Assembly: GCF_009690905.1 (NCBI RefSeq)
Contig: NZ_VOSW01000074.1
Span: 1-46,123, forward strand
DNA: 46,123 nucleotides
DNA from: Paraburkholderia madseniana
GTDB taxonomy: Bacteria; Pseudomonadota; Gammaproteobacteria; Burkholderiales; Burkholderiaceae
Direction: 5' to 3'
The notes under the pieces: generated by a model
The model's input: the letters and a program-made list of their open reading frames with translations, nothing else
What the model was told of the DNA's origin: nothing
Database searches by the model: none
Made by a program: the position numbers and the translations under genes
Shown here: positions 31,558 to 39,768 of the stretch, one piece after another
Numbering within the stretch: the first letter of the stretch is position 1
Layout: every line of letters starts with the position of its first letter

Positions 31558-33360
31558 CTAGAAATTGCGGGTCACAAAGGCGCCGACAAAGTCACGGTCC
31601 CGATAGTACTGGTACGGAGCCTTGCCCATATATGTAGTCCAGTTGATGCCGGCTTGCCATGTCGCCGGGTTCTGGTTGAAGAGCACATACACGTTGAGCG
31701 AACTCGCGTTGTGGAGATAGTTGGCGCTGAACGTCGGCGTATTGCCGAAAAGCGTGCGCGAATAAGTAGCACCCGGAGTAACCTGCCAGCCGTGAATGAG
31801 TGTTCCGTCATATGTCCAGTTAAAATCGGCCACCATGCCTGCCGACGTTGACGTTCCGACTCCGATCGGCGTAGCGTTGGGGCTCGAGGGGTCGTTCAGC
31901 CACGTCACGTAGCCCGCCGCCGGTATTTGCTTAACGGTCTGTCCGTTGACTGTGCGGGTGATGACACTGTTTGAACTGATGCCAGGAAACTTGGTAACGC
32001 CGACCTCCAGAGAAAGGTTGGCCGTGTCCGCACCACCTAAAGCCTTCAGAACTATCGGATAGTTTGCTGGCGTAATGCTCAGCAATGCGTCGATGTCGAG
32101 GTTGATATTTTTCTTGTCTTCCCACAACGGACAATACCCACTGGCGGCGTTTGTATTTGCGTCGATGGGTCCGTTCGCACCGTAGCAGCCTGACAAAGAG
32201 ACCGCGTCATGGGGACGATAGGCGAGTTCACCACCTATAGCCCAGTCCCCAAGTTGAAAGTTCGTGCTCAGCCCGAAGAGTTGCCGACTATTGAGGTATT
32301 GATATTGATACTGGCCCGCGGATGTAATGTTCAGCACAGGGCTCTTGTCGTTGTAGCGGAGGTAATACACACCAAAATCTGCCTGTAATGACGTCGGCTT
32401 ATAGTGCATCGAAATGCCATACTGGCCGCTGTTCTTGCCGTAGACGTTACCTGCCACGGGCACACCGATGGCATTAAACGGCGAGCCCGCGAAGGCACCG
32501 TTCACCAAGCCGACGTTCGCCGCCCCGTATCCGCTCCGAGTACCGTTGCCGGCGATGGTCGCGCCATCGGCCGCGCCAATATTCCCGTTCACCGTACTGA
32601 CGCTTAGCGGAACTGCGCCGTTGTTTAGGGAGTCCGACGTACTGAAGTACGATCCAACCGCAGGATAGATGTTGCCATTCCATCCGAGCTGGTAATAGGC
32701 AGACATATTGAGACCGCGACCAAGCGCCGATTCAAATTCGATCATTGGCGCCGGAAGGACAGCTTCTTTTAGTTGCGTCCCCGGGATCAGAAGCTTTTGA
32801 TAGTCATACGAGTTGGTTGCGTTGATACCACCTGCCAGGAAGAGACTCTCGCCCCAGTTGACAACCTGATTACCAACGCGAATGTGTGCGGACTGGTCTG
32901 CGAGACGAAAGTCCTTCTCGGCCCACAGGTCTAGCAACCGGATGTTGCGGACCATTTGTGCATAGGCGGCAGAACTCAGTTCCGTCCGACTGGTATTCGC
33001 CGCTGCAAAGTCATAGAAATATGTCGCGCGCGCCAAGAACTTTAAACCGTACTCCGGATCATCGAGGAACAATTCGTTGGTGCCTTTCAGGTACGCCGTG
33101 AACAGTCGATTACGCCGATAGTTAAGATCGCCGTCGTCGCCGTTCGACCATTGTGCTGTGTTAGCGGTTCCGCCGCATGAGACAGAGTCGCCGGTCAATG
33201 CACAACTTGGATCGTGAAGACGATATCCAATGCCTGCAGTATATGCGGAGTCGAAGTTCCCCTGGATACCACCGTATGTAAACGTAAAGGCATGCGCACA
33301 CGATGCTGCCACTGCGGTTAGAACACCAACAGACGCCAACTTTGTTTTCCGAATCTTCAT
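31558..33360 (-). CDS. DUF1302 outer-membrane beta-barrel protein
   Basis: A 600-residue protein with an N-terminal signal peptide (VGVLTAVAASCAHAFTF) and alternating beta-strand pattern to the end. It terminates in aromatic Phe (FVTRNF), the outer-membrane insertion signature. FTYGGIQGNFDSAYTAGIGY, VGNQVVNWGESLFLAGGINA and a Gly/Tyr-rich repeat style match DUF1302. The family is commonly encoded with DUF1329 and MMPL proteins in aromatic, terpenoid and steroid degraders, and probably forms a channel for hydrophobic substrates. It is separated from the DUF1329 gene upstream by a terminator and a further promoter-sized gap. Confidence 0.88.
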   Translation of the reverse strand: MKIRKTKLASVGVLTAVAASCAHAFTFTYGGIQGNFDSAYTAGIGYRLHDPSCALTGDSVSCGGTANTAQWSNGDDGDLNYRRNRLFTAYLKGTNELFLDDPEYGLKFLARATYFYDFAAANTSRTELSSAAYAQMVRNIRLLDLWAEKDFRLADQSAHIRVGNQVVNWGESLFLAGGINATNSYDYQKLLIPGTQLKEAVLPAPMIEFESALGRGLNMSAYYQLGWNGNIYPAVGSYFSTSDSLNNGAVPLSVSTVNGNIGAADGATIAGNGTRSGYGAANVGLVNGAFAGSPFNAIGVPVAGNVYGKNSGQYGISMHYKPTSLQADFGVYYLRYNDKSPVLNITSAGQYQYQYLNSRQLFGLSTNFQLGDWAIGGELAYRPHDAVSLSGCYGANGPIDANTNAASGYCPLWEDKKNINLDIDALLSITPANYPIVLKALGGADTANLSLEVGVTKFPGISSNSVITRTVNGQTVKQIPAAGYVTWLNDPSSPNATPIGVGTSTSAGMVADFNWTYDGTLIHGWQVTPGATYSRTLFGNTPTFSANYLHNASSLNVYVLFNQNPATWQAGINWTTYMGKAPYQYYRDRDFVGAFVTRNF

Positions 33361-33734
33361 GCCTCTCCCCTAACGTTTCAATTTTGCGCACGAGTGGACA
33401 TTCCTTGCCGCTGACGTCATAGCGTGCGACGTTTTCATCACGGTGATTTCCGGAACCACTATGCATAAGAGTCCGACAACCGCACAGTAATAAGCGGAAA
33501 TTTCTCCGCCAATGTTGGTAATGGCCATGCGAATGGTTTGCGGGGCCACTTTTGATGAAGTGTGGTCAATGCATTCACCGAGACCGGATTCCGCTCCATG
33601 CCTCACAGTGAATTTTTCTATCTGTAGTTCCAGAGGCATGCTGATGGACTGCAATGCAGACGGGCGTGCGACGAACCGTTCGCCTATGAGGCTCTCTACA
33701 AATGGCCGAAGTGGTGAAATAATGTGAATACGTA
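33361..33734. other. Intergenic region upstream of the DUF1302 operon
   Basis: About 370 bases that should carry the promoter of the DUF1302-MMPL-YCF48 operon. No specific box recognised, and no gene. Confidence 0.4.
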
Positions 33735-33768
33735 GAAAAAAGGCCTGACCACTGGGTGCAGTCAGGCC
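33735..33768 (-). terminator. Intrinsic terminator of the DUF1329 gene
   Basis: GGCCTGAC (33742-33749) pairs with GTCAGGCC (33761-33768); read on the minus strand the hairpin is followed by TTTTTT (complement of 33735-33741). It lies about 65 bases after the DUF1329 stop and before the DUF1302 gene, so the two genes probably have separate transcripts or only partial read-through. Confidence 0.85.
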
Positions 33769-33833
33769 GAAACTGAAGGTACTACTCTTCGAGAGGAATC
33801 ACGCGAAGCGTGGATTCGCGTGACGCAGCCGGT

Positions 33834-35201
33834 TTAGCGGCTGCTTTGTTGCTGGAGACTTTGCATCGTGTAGAAATCGTCACGGAGAATCGCATTGTCG
33901 CCGCTGTCCTCGTAGTACTTAGCATCCTTGGTCGCGCCGAACACGAGACCGTCACCAACATAGCGGCTCGAATTGACGTCGTACATGACGAATTGGTCCG
34001 CGCTACATGCGCCACCCAATTCGGCAATCGGAATCGCCGGTGACTCCTTCACTTTCCAGACCTTGCCTTGGGTGTCGTAGTCATCGCCAGCAACCGCAAT
34101 CCACGAATCCTCGTCCAGATAGAGCAGCTTCTTGGGCATAGTGTGACGCATGCCGGATTTCACCGTGCCCTCAATCACCCACACACGATGCAATTCGTAG
34201 CGTCGGTTGTTCGGGTTGATGAAGTGGTCTTGCGCGCCGTCAGTAGCAGAGGTCTTGGTATCAACCATACCGAATGCGTTGTACGGTACGTAGATTTCCT
34301 TCTTGCCTAGGAGCTTCCAGTCAAAACGATCCGGAAGTCCGAAGAAGTTCAAGCTCTGGTCGACGGTATACTGGTTTTCGAAACCAATGAGGGGAGCATC
34401 GTACGCATAGCTTGGTAGACGACGAACTCGGCGCTGCCCAGTGAAATAGTAATAGGATTCGCTGTCTTCCTTAAAGTAGACGCGGTTCACAACGGCTTGT
34501 CCTGCCAAGGCGGCCGGCGTGTTGTACCCATAGTACGCACCCATCAGAAGCGCGTTGCTTGACATTGGGGTAGTTTGTCCTTTCCTACCCCATGGGAAGT
34601 AGTAGGTTTGCTTCCAACGAATATCGATGCGATTGCTCTGGCCAGGACTTGCAGAGACCATCGTGTAACCATCTTGCCATTCCATCCCAACGCCGTGATA
34701 GCGTGTGAGAAAGTTCCACATGGCTTCGATACCGGACTTCGGCTCGGGAAACGGTACGCTCGGCATTTGCGCGTTCGTCAGCGACCAGCCATCAGGGCCA
34801 ATAGCGGCCTTGCCAGCGGCAGCCTTTGTGTTCGCCTGCACGAAGGCCGGTAGCACACAGTCACGATGCGACGGGTACACCGGCATCGTGTAGCCCTTGT
34901 TCGTTTTGAGAAGAGCAATTTGCCCCGGCGTCAGCTTGTCCGCATACTTCTCGACGTTCGACGCGTCGATTACGACTGAAGGTTTCTCGCCTTTGTACTT
35001 CCAAAAATCCGCGCGACTCTTACCAGGCCCCCAACCCGAGCTAACGCTGCTGGCATCGTCGAATGCGGGAACTCCGTCTTTGCTTGCGCCCGCGTCGGCA
35101 CCTGCGTACGTCAAGTCAGCAGCAAAAGCAGCTGCTGTGGAATCAAACAATACAGCCGCCAATGAAATCGCGGCAAATAGTTTCGTCCGGGAAATCGCCA
35201 T
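33834..35201 (-). CDS. DUF1329 exported protein
   Basis: A 455-residue protein starting at ATG 35201 (MAISRTKLF) after GAGG; the longer frame adds unlikely sequence. A signal peptide (FAAISLAAVLFDSTAAAFAA) is present. The body contains NVEKYADKLTPGQIALLKTN, YPSHRDCVLPAFVQANTKAA, and a C-terminal DYDTQGKVWKVKES motif typical of DUF1329, a LolA/B-like fold predicted to sit in the periplasm or on the outer membrane. Usually encoded next to DUF1302 and MMPL proteins, as here. A U-tracted terminator follows. The inferred role is carrying or handing over a hydrophobic compound. Confidence 0.9.
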   Translation of the reverse strand: MAISRTKLFAAISLAAVLFDSTAAAFAADLTYAGADAGASKDGVPAFDDASSVSSGWGPGKSRADFWKYKGEKPSVVIDASNVEKYADKLTPGQIALLKTNKGYTMPVYPSHRDCVLPAFVQANTKAAAGKAAIGPDGWSLTNAQMPSVPFPEPKSGIEAMWNFLTRYHGVGMEWQDGYTMVSASPGQSNRIDIRWKQTYYFPWGRKGQTTPMSSNALLMGAYYGYNTPAALAGQAVVNRVYFKEDSESYYYFTGQRRVRRLPSYAYDAPLIGFENQYTVDQSLNFFGLPDRFDWKLLGKKEIYVPYNAFGMVDTKTSATDGAQDHFINPNNRRYELHRVWVIEGTVKSGMRHTMPKKLLYLDEDSWIAVAGDDYDTQGKVWKVKESPAIPIAELGGACSADQFVMYDVNSSRYVGDGLVFGATKDAKYYEDSGDNAILRDDFYTMQSLQQQSSR

Positions 35202-35543
35202 CACATCCTCTACGGTTTTACGCCGCGCTAACGGCTGGGCCCATCGCGCAATCGAGAGAGAACGAGGCGCTGGGCCTGGTTCAGGCGGCAAGGTCCGAAT
35301 ATTCTTGCCACTCACACTCTTTTGACTTCAACAAGCGATTGGTTTGTAGGTTAGAGTGGCTGGGCTGGTCGAAACATGTTCCAGCAGGACAAAATGTCAG
35401 TGACAGGAGGTCAACCGCGCGGGAACGCTTTGTACGGCGTAGAAAGAGGTGTCGCACGCGAAACATCAGTGATGCCTTCGCTTTGCCGAGACGAAATATC
35501 GTGAGTTATTGGTTTCGTAATGATCGGGGGAAACGCTTCCCTA
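35202..35543. other. Intergenic region upstream of the DUF1329 gene
   Basis: About 340 bases that probably contain the DUF1329 promoter. No clear operator or promoter box recognised. Confidence 0.4.
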
Positions 35544-35585
35544 GGCGATGCCCCCTTGTGCGAAACCGCTATAGGGGGCATCGCC
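35544..35585. repeat. Perfect 13-bp inverted repeat just after the second imine-reductase-like gene
   Basis: Positions 35544-35556 (GGCGATGCCCCCT) and 35573-35585 are exact reverse complements around a 16-base loop. It begins eight bases after the stop codon of the minus-strand gene. There is no U-tract, so it is either a U-less terminator, an RNA-stabilising stem or a REP-like element. Confidence 0.7.
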
Positions 35586-35593
35586 ACGAAGGA

Positions 35594-36484
35594 CTAACTG
35601 CCGTCTTTCACGGATGCGTACATGATAGAAATGTCTCTCTGACCGTTTCCCGCCCGTTGCGCTTTCTCGAGATAGCTCAGATAGGCCTTTGTGGTCTCAT
35701 AACCGATATTTTCCGCGACATACGCGTCGCGAACGACAAGCTGTCCTGCATGGTGCACGTCAATCGTAGCCTGGTCGCCCGAGTAGTCGCCTTCGGCTAT
35801 CCGCCTGGTAATGTCACATAGCCCGTCCGCGAGCATCGTATTCATGATGCCGGAGATCCTCCGGAACGACTCAGGGTTTACTGCAGCCCGCTCCGCAAGC
35901 GCAGCGCCTTCAAAAAAAGCGGTCAGCGCGCCAAAATAGTATGCGTACAGCGCAAGATAAACCACGGACGCAGTACCCGGATCGTCACCGAAGAATTCGG
36001 CTTTGCCTGCCATGGCTTGCAACACAGCTTTGTGTTCGGCAAACCCCTGTGCGTCGCCCGAATAAAGAATGGTCGTCTCCGGTTTGCCAATGTCCCGAGG
36101 GTAGGCCATGATTCCGCCGTCAACGTACCTCCCGCCCTTTTCTTGAACGTAGCTGGAGATACGGCGTGCGTCGTCGGAACTGCCGGTGCTCAGATTGACG
36201 ACAGTCTTTCCCAGCAGCATTTGTCCGACGCTTTCGGTCCGAAGAACCGCTTCTGTCGCAGCTTTATCAATGGTGCACATCACAAGTAAGGGACTCGCGG
36301 CGGTTGCCACTTCTGCAGCCTCAGCACCGGTCGCGCCTTCGTTGACAAGCTCAGCCATACGACCTGCCGAACGGTTCCAGACGGTGACATCGTGACCAGC
36401 GCGCAGCAATGCACGCGCCAGCGTGCTTCCCATTGCGCCAAGTCCAAAAACCGATACCCTGCGATTTCTTACAGTTTCATTCAT
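35594..36484 (-). CDS. NADPH-dependent imine-reductase-like oxidoreductase, Tyr type
   Basis: A 296-residue protein, the same length as its relative at 23370-24260. Start ATG 36484 (MNETVRN), preceded by GAGGGG; the longer frame upstream has no merit. The cofactor motif GLGAMG is at 14-19 with TVWNRSAGRM after it, then DGGIMAYPRDIG at about 122-133 and a YSGD segment. At the catalytic position it has Tyr176 (SVVYLALYAYY), the residue of (S)-type imine reductases, where the other copy has Asp. A helical C-terminal half follows. It is upstream of the DUF1329 gene on the same strand, separated by 390 bases and a stem-loop. Substrate unknown. Confidence 0.82.
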   Translation of the reverse strand: MNETVRNRRVSVFGLGAMGSTLARALLRAGHDVTVWNRSAGRMAELVNEGATGAEAAEVATAASPLLVMCTIDKAATEAVLRTESVGQMLLGKTVVNLSTGSSDDARRISSYVQEKGGRYVDGGIMAYPRDIGKPETTILYSGDAQGFAEHKAVLQAMAGKAEFFGDDPGTASVVYLALYAYYFGALTAFFEGAALAERAAVNPESFRRISGIMNTMLADGLCDITRRIAEGDYSGDQATIDVHHAGQLVVRDAYVAENIGYETTKAYLSYLEKAQRAGNGQRDISIMYASVKDGS

Positions 36485-36916
36485 TACGAATCCCCTCATT
36501 TCAAGTGACAAATTGATGCACCCGTCATCCCTACACCTGCGGCGTACTCCCCATCCATGGCCGCTGCTGACATGAACCCCAGGCACTCGGTGCGGCCTAT
36601 TCTCGGCCAGAGAAAGGCTTAGCGCCATGTTATTCAAGGACAATCGAAAACGTGCCGCAGTGGATTTATCACATCGGCGCTCGTTCGTGGCCGCTCGGCG
36701 TCGGGTGGTCGCCTCTTTGGTGATTGACGGCACCGTCAAACGGAAATGATGCTGACTTTTGACTGCTCCTTAGCTATGAGGAAACGCTTCGCTAAAGGGA
36801 ATGTTTCTTTGAACGCCTACCCGACCGACAGGACTCCCTTTATCGGAGACCGCGCCAAAGCTGGGGCTGGAGTCTGACCTGCGAATATGGCCGAACGGAG
36901 CAGCTATAGTGGGTCG
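36485..36916. other. Gene-free boundary between catabolic and mobile regions
   Basis: About 430 bases with no recognised gene. It should hold the promoter of the minus-strand imine-reductase-like gene; the right part is transitional to insertion-sequence debris. Confidence 0.4.
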
Positions 36917-37147
36917 ATGTTCGGCGATTCTTCCCAAACCACTTCCTTGCTCCAGTTGCGAATCAGTCTGCGGGGCGTCAGCCGTTCGGTCTGGCGGCGC
37001 CTGCTGATTTCCCAGCAGATCACGATCGCGCAACTGCATCATGTGATGCAGCTCGCTATGGTCTGGAACGACGAACACCTGCACCAGTTCATCATTCGCG
37101 GCTCCGAGCTATGGCGGGCATCGCGACGGCGCACTGCAGTTCTTTGA
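36917..37147 (+). pseudogene. Plasmid pRiA4b ORF-3 family protein, N-terminal fragment
   Basis: About 76 residues from ATG 36917. LLQLRISLRGVSRSVWRRLL, then ITIAQLHHVMQLAMVWNDEH and LHQFIIRGSE match the N-terminus of pRiA4b ORF-3-like proteins, which are commonly carried by mobile elements and have no established function. After IIRGSE the frame breaks; a neighbouring frame continues YGGHRDGALQFFDGSA, consistent with a one-base change. Intact members are about 180 residues or more. Broken remnant. Confidence 0.7.
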
Positions 37148-37886
37148 TGGTTCTGCCGGACAGCGGCCATTGACGGAGCATGTCGCGCATCCACCGATGG
37201 CATGCGGCCAGTTACAAATGCACGCCCTAATGGGGTCGCTAAGATAAGTATGCCTATCATAACCATAGTGTTATTCGCCTAATCCGGCACTGTCGAAAAC
37301 GCGGCTCGTTCGGCAAACCGTCGCAGGTCCCCCGACCTAGGGCCGTCGGCGACCCGCTGATTTCATCGGAAATCGATGTTGGGAGAGGGGCCCGTGCTGC
37401 ACGATGCGAAGTGGCATTTAATACGCGTAGAGCGAAGCAAAGTTGTCACCGAAGGGGAAGTAAAGTTGTCACCCATTGAAAGGCCAGAGTAAAAGGATAT
37501 ATTTATCCCCTCAAGGGTCAGGCCTTGCAGCGTTGTAGAATCGTTTTAGCCATCCTGGTGATGAGAAGCTTGATGACGCGTCCGGTTTCTCATCGTCTGG
37601 CTACGGAACTGATCCGCACCAGTCATCCATCGGGATCAAGGCGAGTGCCGGTGTTCTGGCCGTCGCCCCTGGCTCATTCGAGCTCCAGAAAATCGTCGGT
37701 GCCAGGCCAATGTCCAAAGGAGTACACGTCAATTCCATGGTTGCCCGCGTGCAGGCACAAGACTGTTGTCGGCTCATGGCCTGGGCGTCTCAGGGTTCGC
37801 TGCATCGGGATGGCCGGGGGTCGGGCACAATCAACTCAATGGTTTGACGCCAACAAATTTACCGGGCTCTCGGCCCCCCGCCAAAC
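37148..37886. other. Mobile-element debris without recognisable gene
   Basis: About 740 bases. It includes two copies of AAAGTTGTCACC (37439-37450 and 37462-37473, 23 bases apart), of a kind seen at insertion-sequence ends. A rightward frame at 37525-37890 has no recognisable domain and overlaps the IS110 stop; I do not call it. Confidence 0.4.
37439..37473 (+). repeat. Direct repeat AAAGTTGTCACC, two copies
   Basis: Exact 12-base repeat with a 23-base period. Multiple short repeats at this period are a feature of transposase-binding ends, for example in IS21-like elements, but no matching transposase remains nearby. Confidence 0.5.
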
Positions 37887-38320
37887 TTAGCTAAAGCATC
37901 GTTTAACCTCGAAGGGTTTGCCGTCACGCATCATGTAATAGGCCGCACGCGCCAGCTTGTGCGCGAGTGCCTTCATCGCGACAACCGGCAAGCGTTTTGC
38001 CTTCTTGCGTTCATAAAAGCGCCTTGCCTGCGGGCAGCAACGCAGCGCCACTGCGGCGGCTTCGATGAACGCCCAGGCGAGATACTTGTTGCCGTTCTTG
38101 ACGTTGCCTTCGCCCTTTTTCTTGCCGTTCGAGATCCGCTTGCTGTCAACGCATCGGCAATAGGAACTGAAGTGGCCGACGTCGGCAAACCGAGTGATGG
38201 TGCCGGTCTCAAGCATGATCGTGGCAGCGAGCACGTTTTCGATGCCGGGCGTGCTCTTCAGGGTCTCGAACTCGGGGCGTAGCTGTGCCTCCTGATGCAG
38301 GATCGTCTCAAGCGCAGTAA
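37887..38320 (-). pseudogene. IS110-family transposase, C-terminal fragment
   Basis: The minus-strand frame entering from 38320 reads TALETILHQEAQLRPEFETL, then STPGIENVLAATIMLETG and FADVGHFSSYCRCVDSKRIS, then GNVKNGNKYLAWAFIEAA and ALAHKLARAAYYMMRDGKPF. This is the C-terminal Transposase_20 domain of IS110-family enzymes, with its conserved Gly/Cys-rich segment. The N-terminal RuvC-like catalytic half is absent: the frame is cut at the left end of the tni element at 38322. Inactive remnant of about 144 residues. Confidence 0.88.
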
Positions 38321-38321
38321 T

Positions 38322-38391
38322 TGTTGGAGATCGTTAATTTTGCTAGCGGTGTCCATTCGAGCGCTAATGCTGTCCATTAATTCTGCTAGCG
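38322..38391. repeat. Left-end repeat array of the tni transposon
   Basis: Contains TTAATTTTGCTAGCGG, then TGTCCATTCGAGCGCTAATG, then TGTCCATTAATTCTGCTAGC, i.e. related 21-base units in tandem. One copy, TGTCCATTAATTCTGCTAAT, lies at the right end (complement of about 41427-41446). These are presumably TniA-binding sites. Confidence 0.65.
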
Positions 38392-38913
38392 CAGGCGGCC
38401 CGTGGCCCGAAACAAGCATTTTTCGCGGTAGCGGCTGATCGCCCGAAGCGCGGCGTCGAAATGATTTGATAGCCGGAACACGGACGCCGGCACCGTTTCA
38501 AGGGGCCTGTGGTGCACGCTACAGAATTCGGCGGTCGGATCAAGCCACTCACGTTTCCAGCGTGGCGCTGACACGTCCGCGTCATTTAGCACGAGGCATC
38601 TGAAGCAGTACGGCATGCAGCGACGGTCAGCGAGCCATGCCGGTGGCGTCTGTATGTGGCTCAACCTGCCGTCATCAAGACGCGCGAGCGTCGCGAATCG
38701 CCGTAGTGCTGATTGCGAAATCGCCGGGAAAAGTATCCATCCCGCAGTTCCCAGCACAGGCATATCTTCCGAAACGCTGAGTTCCCATAGCGTCCCAACG
38801 CTAATCTGATAACGCGTCGCAACCCTGCCTAGCCAGCTTCCGAAAGCTTCTTCATAAAATGGCCTCGGGGCGACCGGCCACGAGGCCGCGTTACGGCGTG
38901 GTTCGACAGACAT
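38386..38913 (-). CDS. tniQ: TniQ-like transposition protein, short form
   Basis: A 175-residue protein starting at ATG 38913, overlapping tniB by 23 bases. The N-terminal PFYEEAFGSWLGRVATRYQI and GTLWELSVSED match TniQ. A zinc-binding pattern CMPYCFRC...CSVHH lies at about 100-135. Known Tn5053 TniQ is around 400 residues, so this is less than half length. The stop codon lies within the transposon end repeat, so either the gene is naturally short, as in the TniQ of some CRISPR-associated transposons, or it was trimmed when the end formed. The expected role is assisting target selection with TniB. Confidence 0.78.
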   Translation of the reverse strand: MSVEPRRNAASWPVAPRPFYEEAFGSWLGRVATRYQISVGTLWELSVSEDMPVLGTAGWILFPAISQSALRRFATLARLDDGRLSHIQTPPAWLADRRCMPYCFRCLVLNDADVSAPRWKREWLDPTAEFCSVHHRPLETVPASVFRLSNHFDAALRAISRYREKCLFRATGRLR

Positions 38914-39760
38914 GCTCAAGGTGTGTCATGTCGATCAATTCGTCACCGTTGCGAATCGCCAACTCCGCGGCGTTGTTCAGCATCGTCGATATTTCACCGG
39001 TTAATCCGCCGCTCGCGCTCAAGACAAACTGAACGATCTCGCGTCGCGCGAGGTCCGAAGGTTTGCGCAGCGGCAACACTCGTTCAAATGCGGCAAGCAG
39101 CCGTCGCAGGCCCTCGCTTTCGCGCCAGCGGGGAATCTCAAATGGCGTATAACGGCTGATCATCTGGGTGTCGGTTTGAAGCGCCAATACTGCATCGCGG
39201 GTTCCGACCAGAACCATGCAGATCTGCAAATCATTGGCGAGAAACTTGAGAAGATTCAGGGACACACGCTGCTCGCGATAACTGCCGGCCAACAGATGAT
39301 GGATCTCATCGACAACCAACATCCGAGGGGATACGCGTCTCAGAATGTCACGAGCCAGGCGTTCCAGGGACGCCAGACCGGCAGCAGCATTGTGCGGAGC
39401 TCCTAGCTCGAAAAGAAGCCCCGAATAAAATCGGTGCTGGTCTGGAGTCGGCGGCATCTGCATGGAAACGACCGAACAACGTTCGACCCCGCTTCGTTCG
39501 TCAAACTCGTTGGGATGCGCTCGCCGGAATTTGGCGGTGATTTTTGTCTTGCCAATATTTGAATCGCCATGCAAAAGGAGGCACGGCATCCGGTCTCGGC
39601 GAGGCGTCTCGTATAGACGCTCAAGTTGCTGCAAGGCTTGCGTGGCGCGCGGGTAGTCTATCAAGCGATCGCGAAGAAGCCCAATAATGCGTTCGTCGTT
39701 CCCCAACTCGGCCTGCTTTCTGGCGGCTGGCAGCAAATGCGCGAGCGTGCCATTTTTCAT
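38891..39760 (-). CDS. tniB: TniB-like AAA+ ATPase of transposition
   Basis: A 289-residue ATPase of the TniB/TnsC type. Walker A is GDSNIGKT at 65-72 and Walker B is MLVVDEIHHLL at about 147-157; sensor-like and helical lid regions follow (ISRYTPFEIPRW). Length equals the family. It begins eight bases after the tniA stop and overlaps tniQ, so the three are one operon. It acts with the TniA transposase to select and mark target DNA. Confidence 0.9.
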   Translation of the reverse strand: MKNGTLAHLLPAARKQAELGNDERIIGLLRDRLIDYPRATQALQQLERLYETPRRDRMPCLLLHGDSNIGKTKITAKFRRAHPNEFDERSGVERCSVVSMQMPPTPDQHRFYSGLLFELGAPHNAAAGLASLERLARDILRRVSPRMLVVDEIHHLLAGSYREQRVSLNLLKFLANDLQICMVLVGTRDAVLALQTDTQMISRYTPFEIPRWRESEGLRRLLAAFERVLPLRKPSDLARREIVQFVLSASGGLTGEISTMLNNAAELAIRNGDELIDMTHLEHVCRTTP

Positions 39761-39768
39761 CTTTCACC

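Noticed and set aside
36485..36739. N-terminal extension of the second imine-reductase-like protein
   Set aside because: The extra 85 residues are Arg/Cys-rich and unlike the family; the ATG at 36484 has a good ribosome-binding site.
37525..37890. Plus-strand frame of 121 codons next to the IS110 fragment
   Set aside because: No protein-like pattern or known transposase motif; it sits in insertion-sequence debris.
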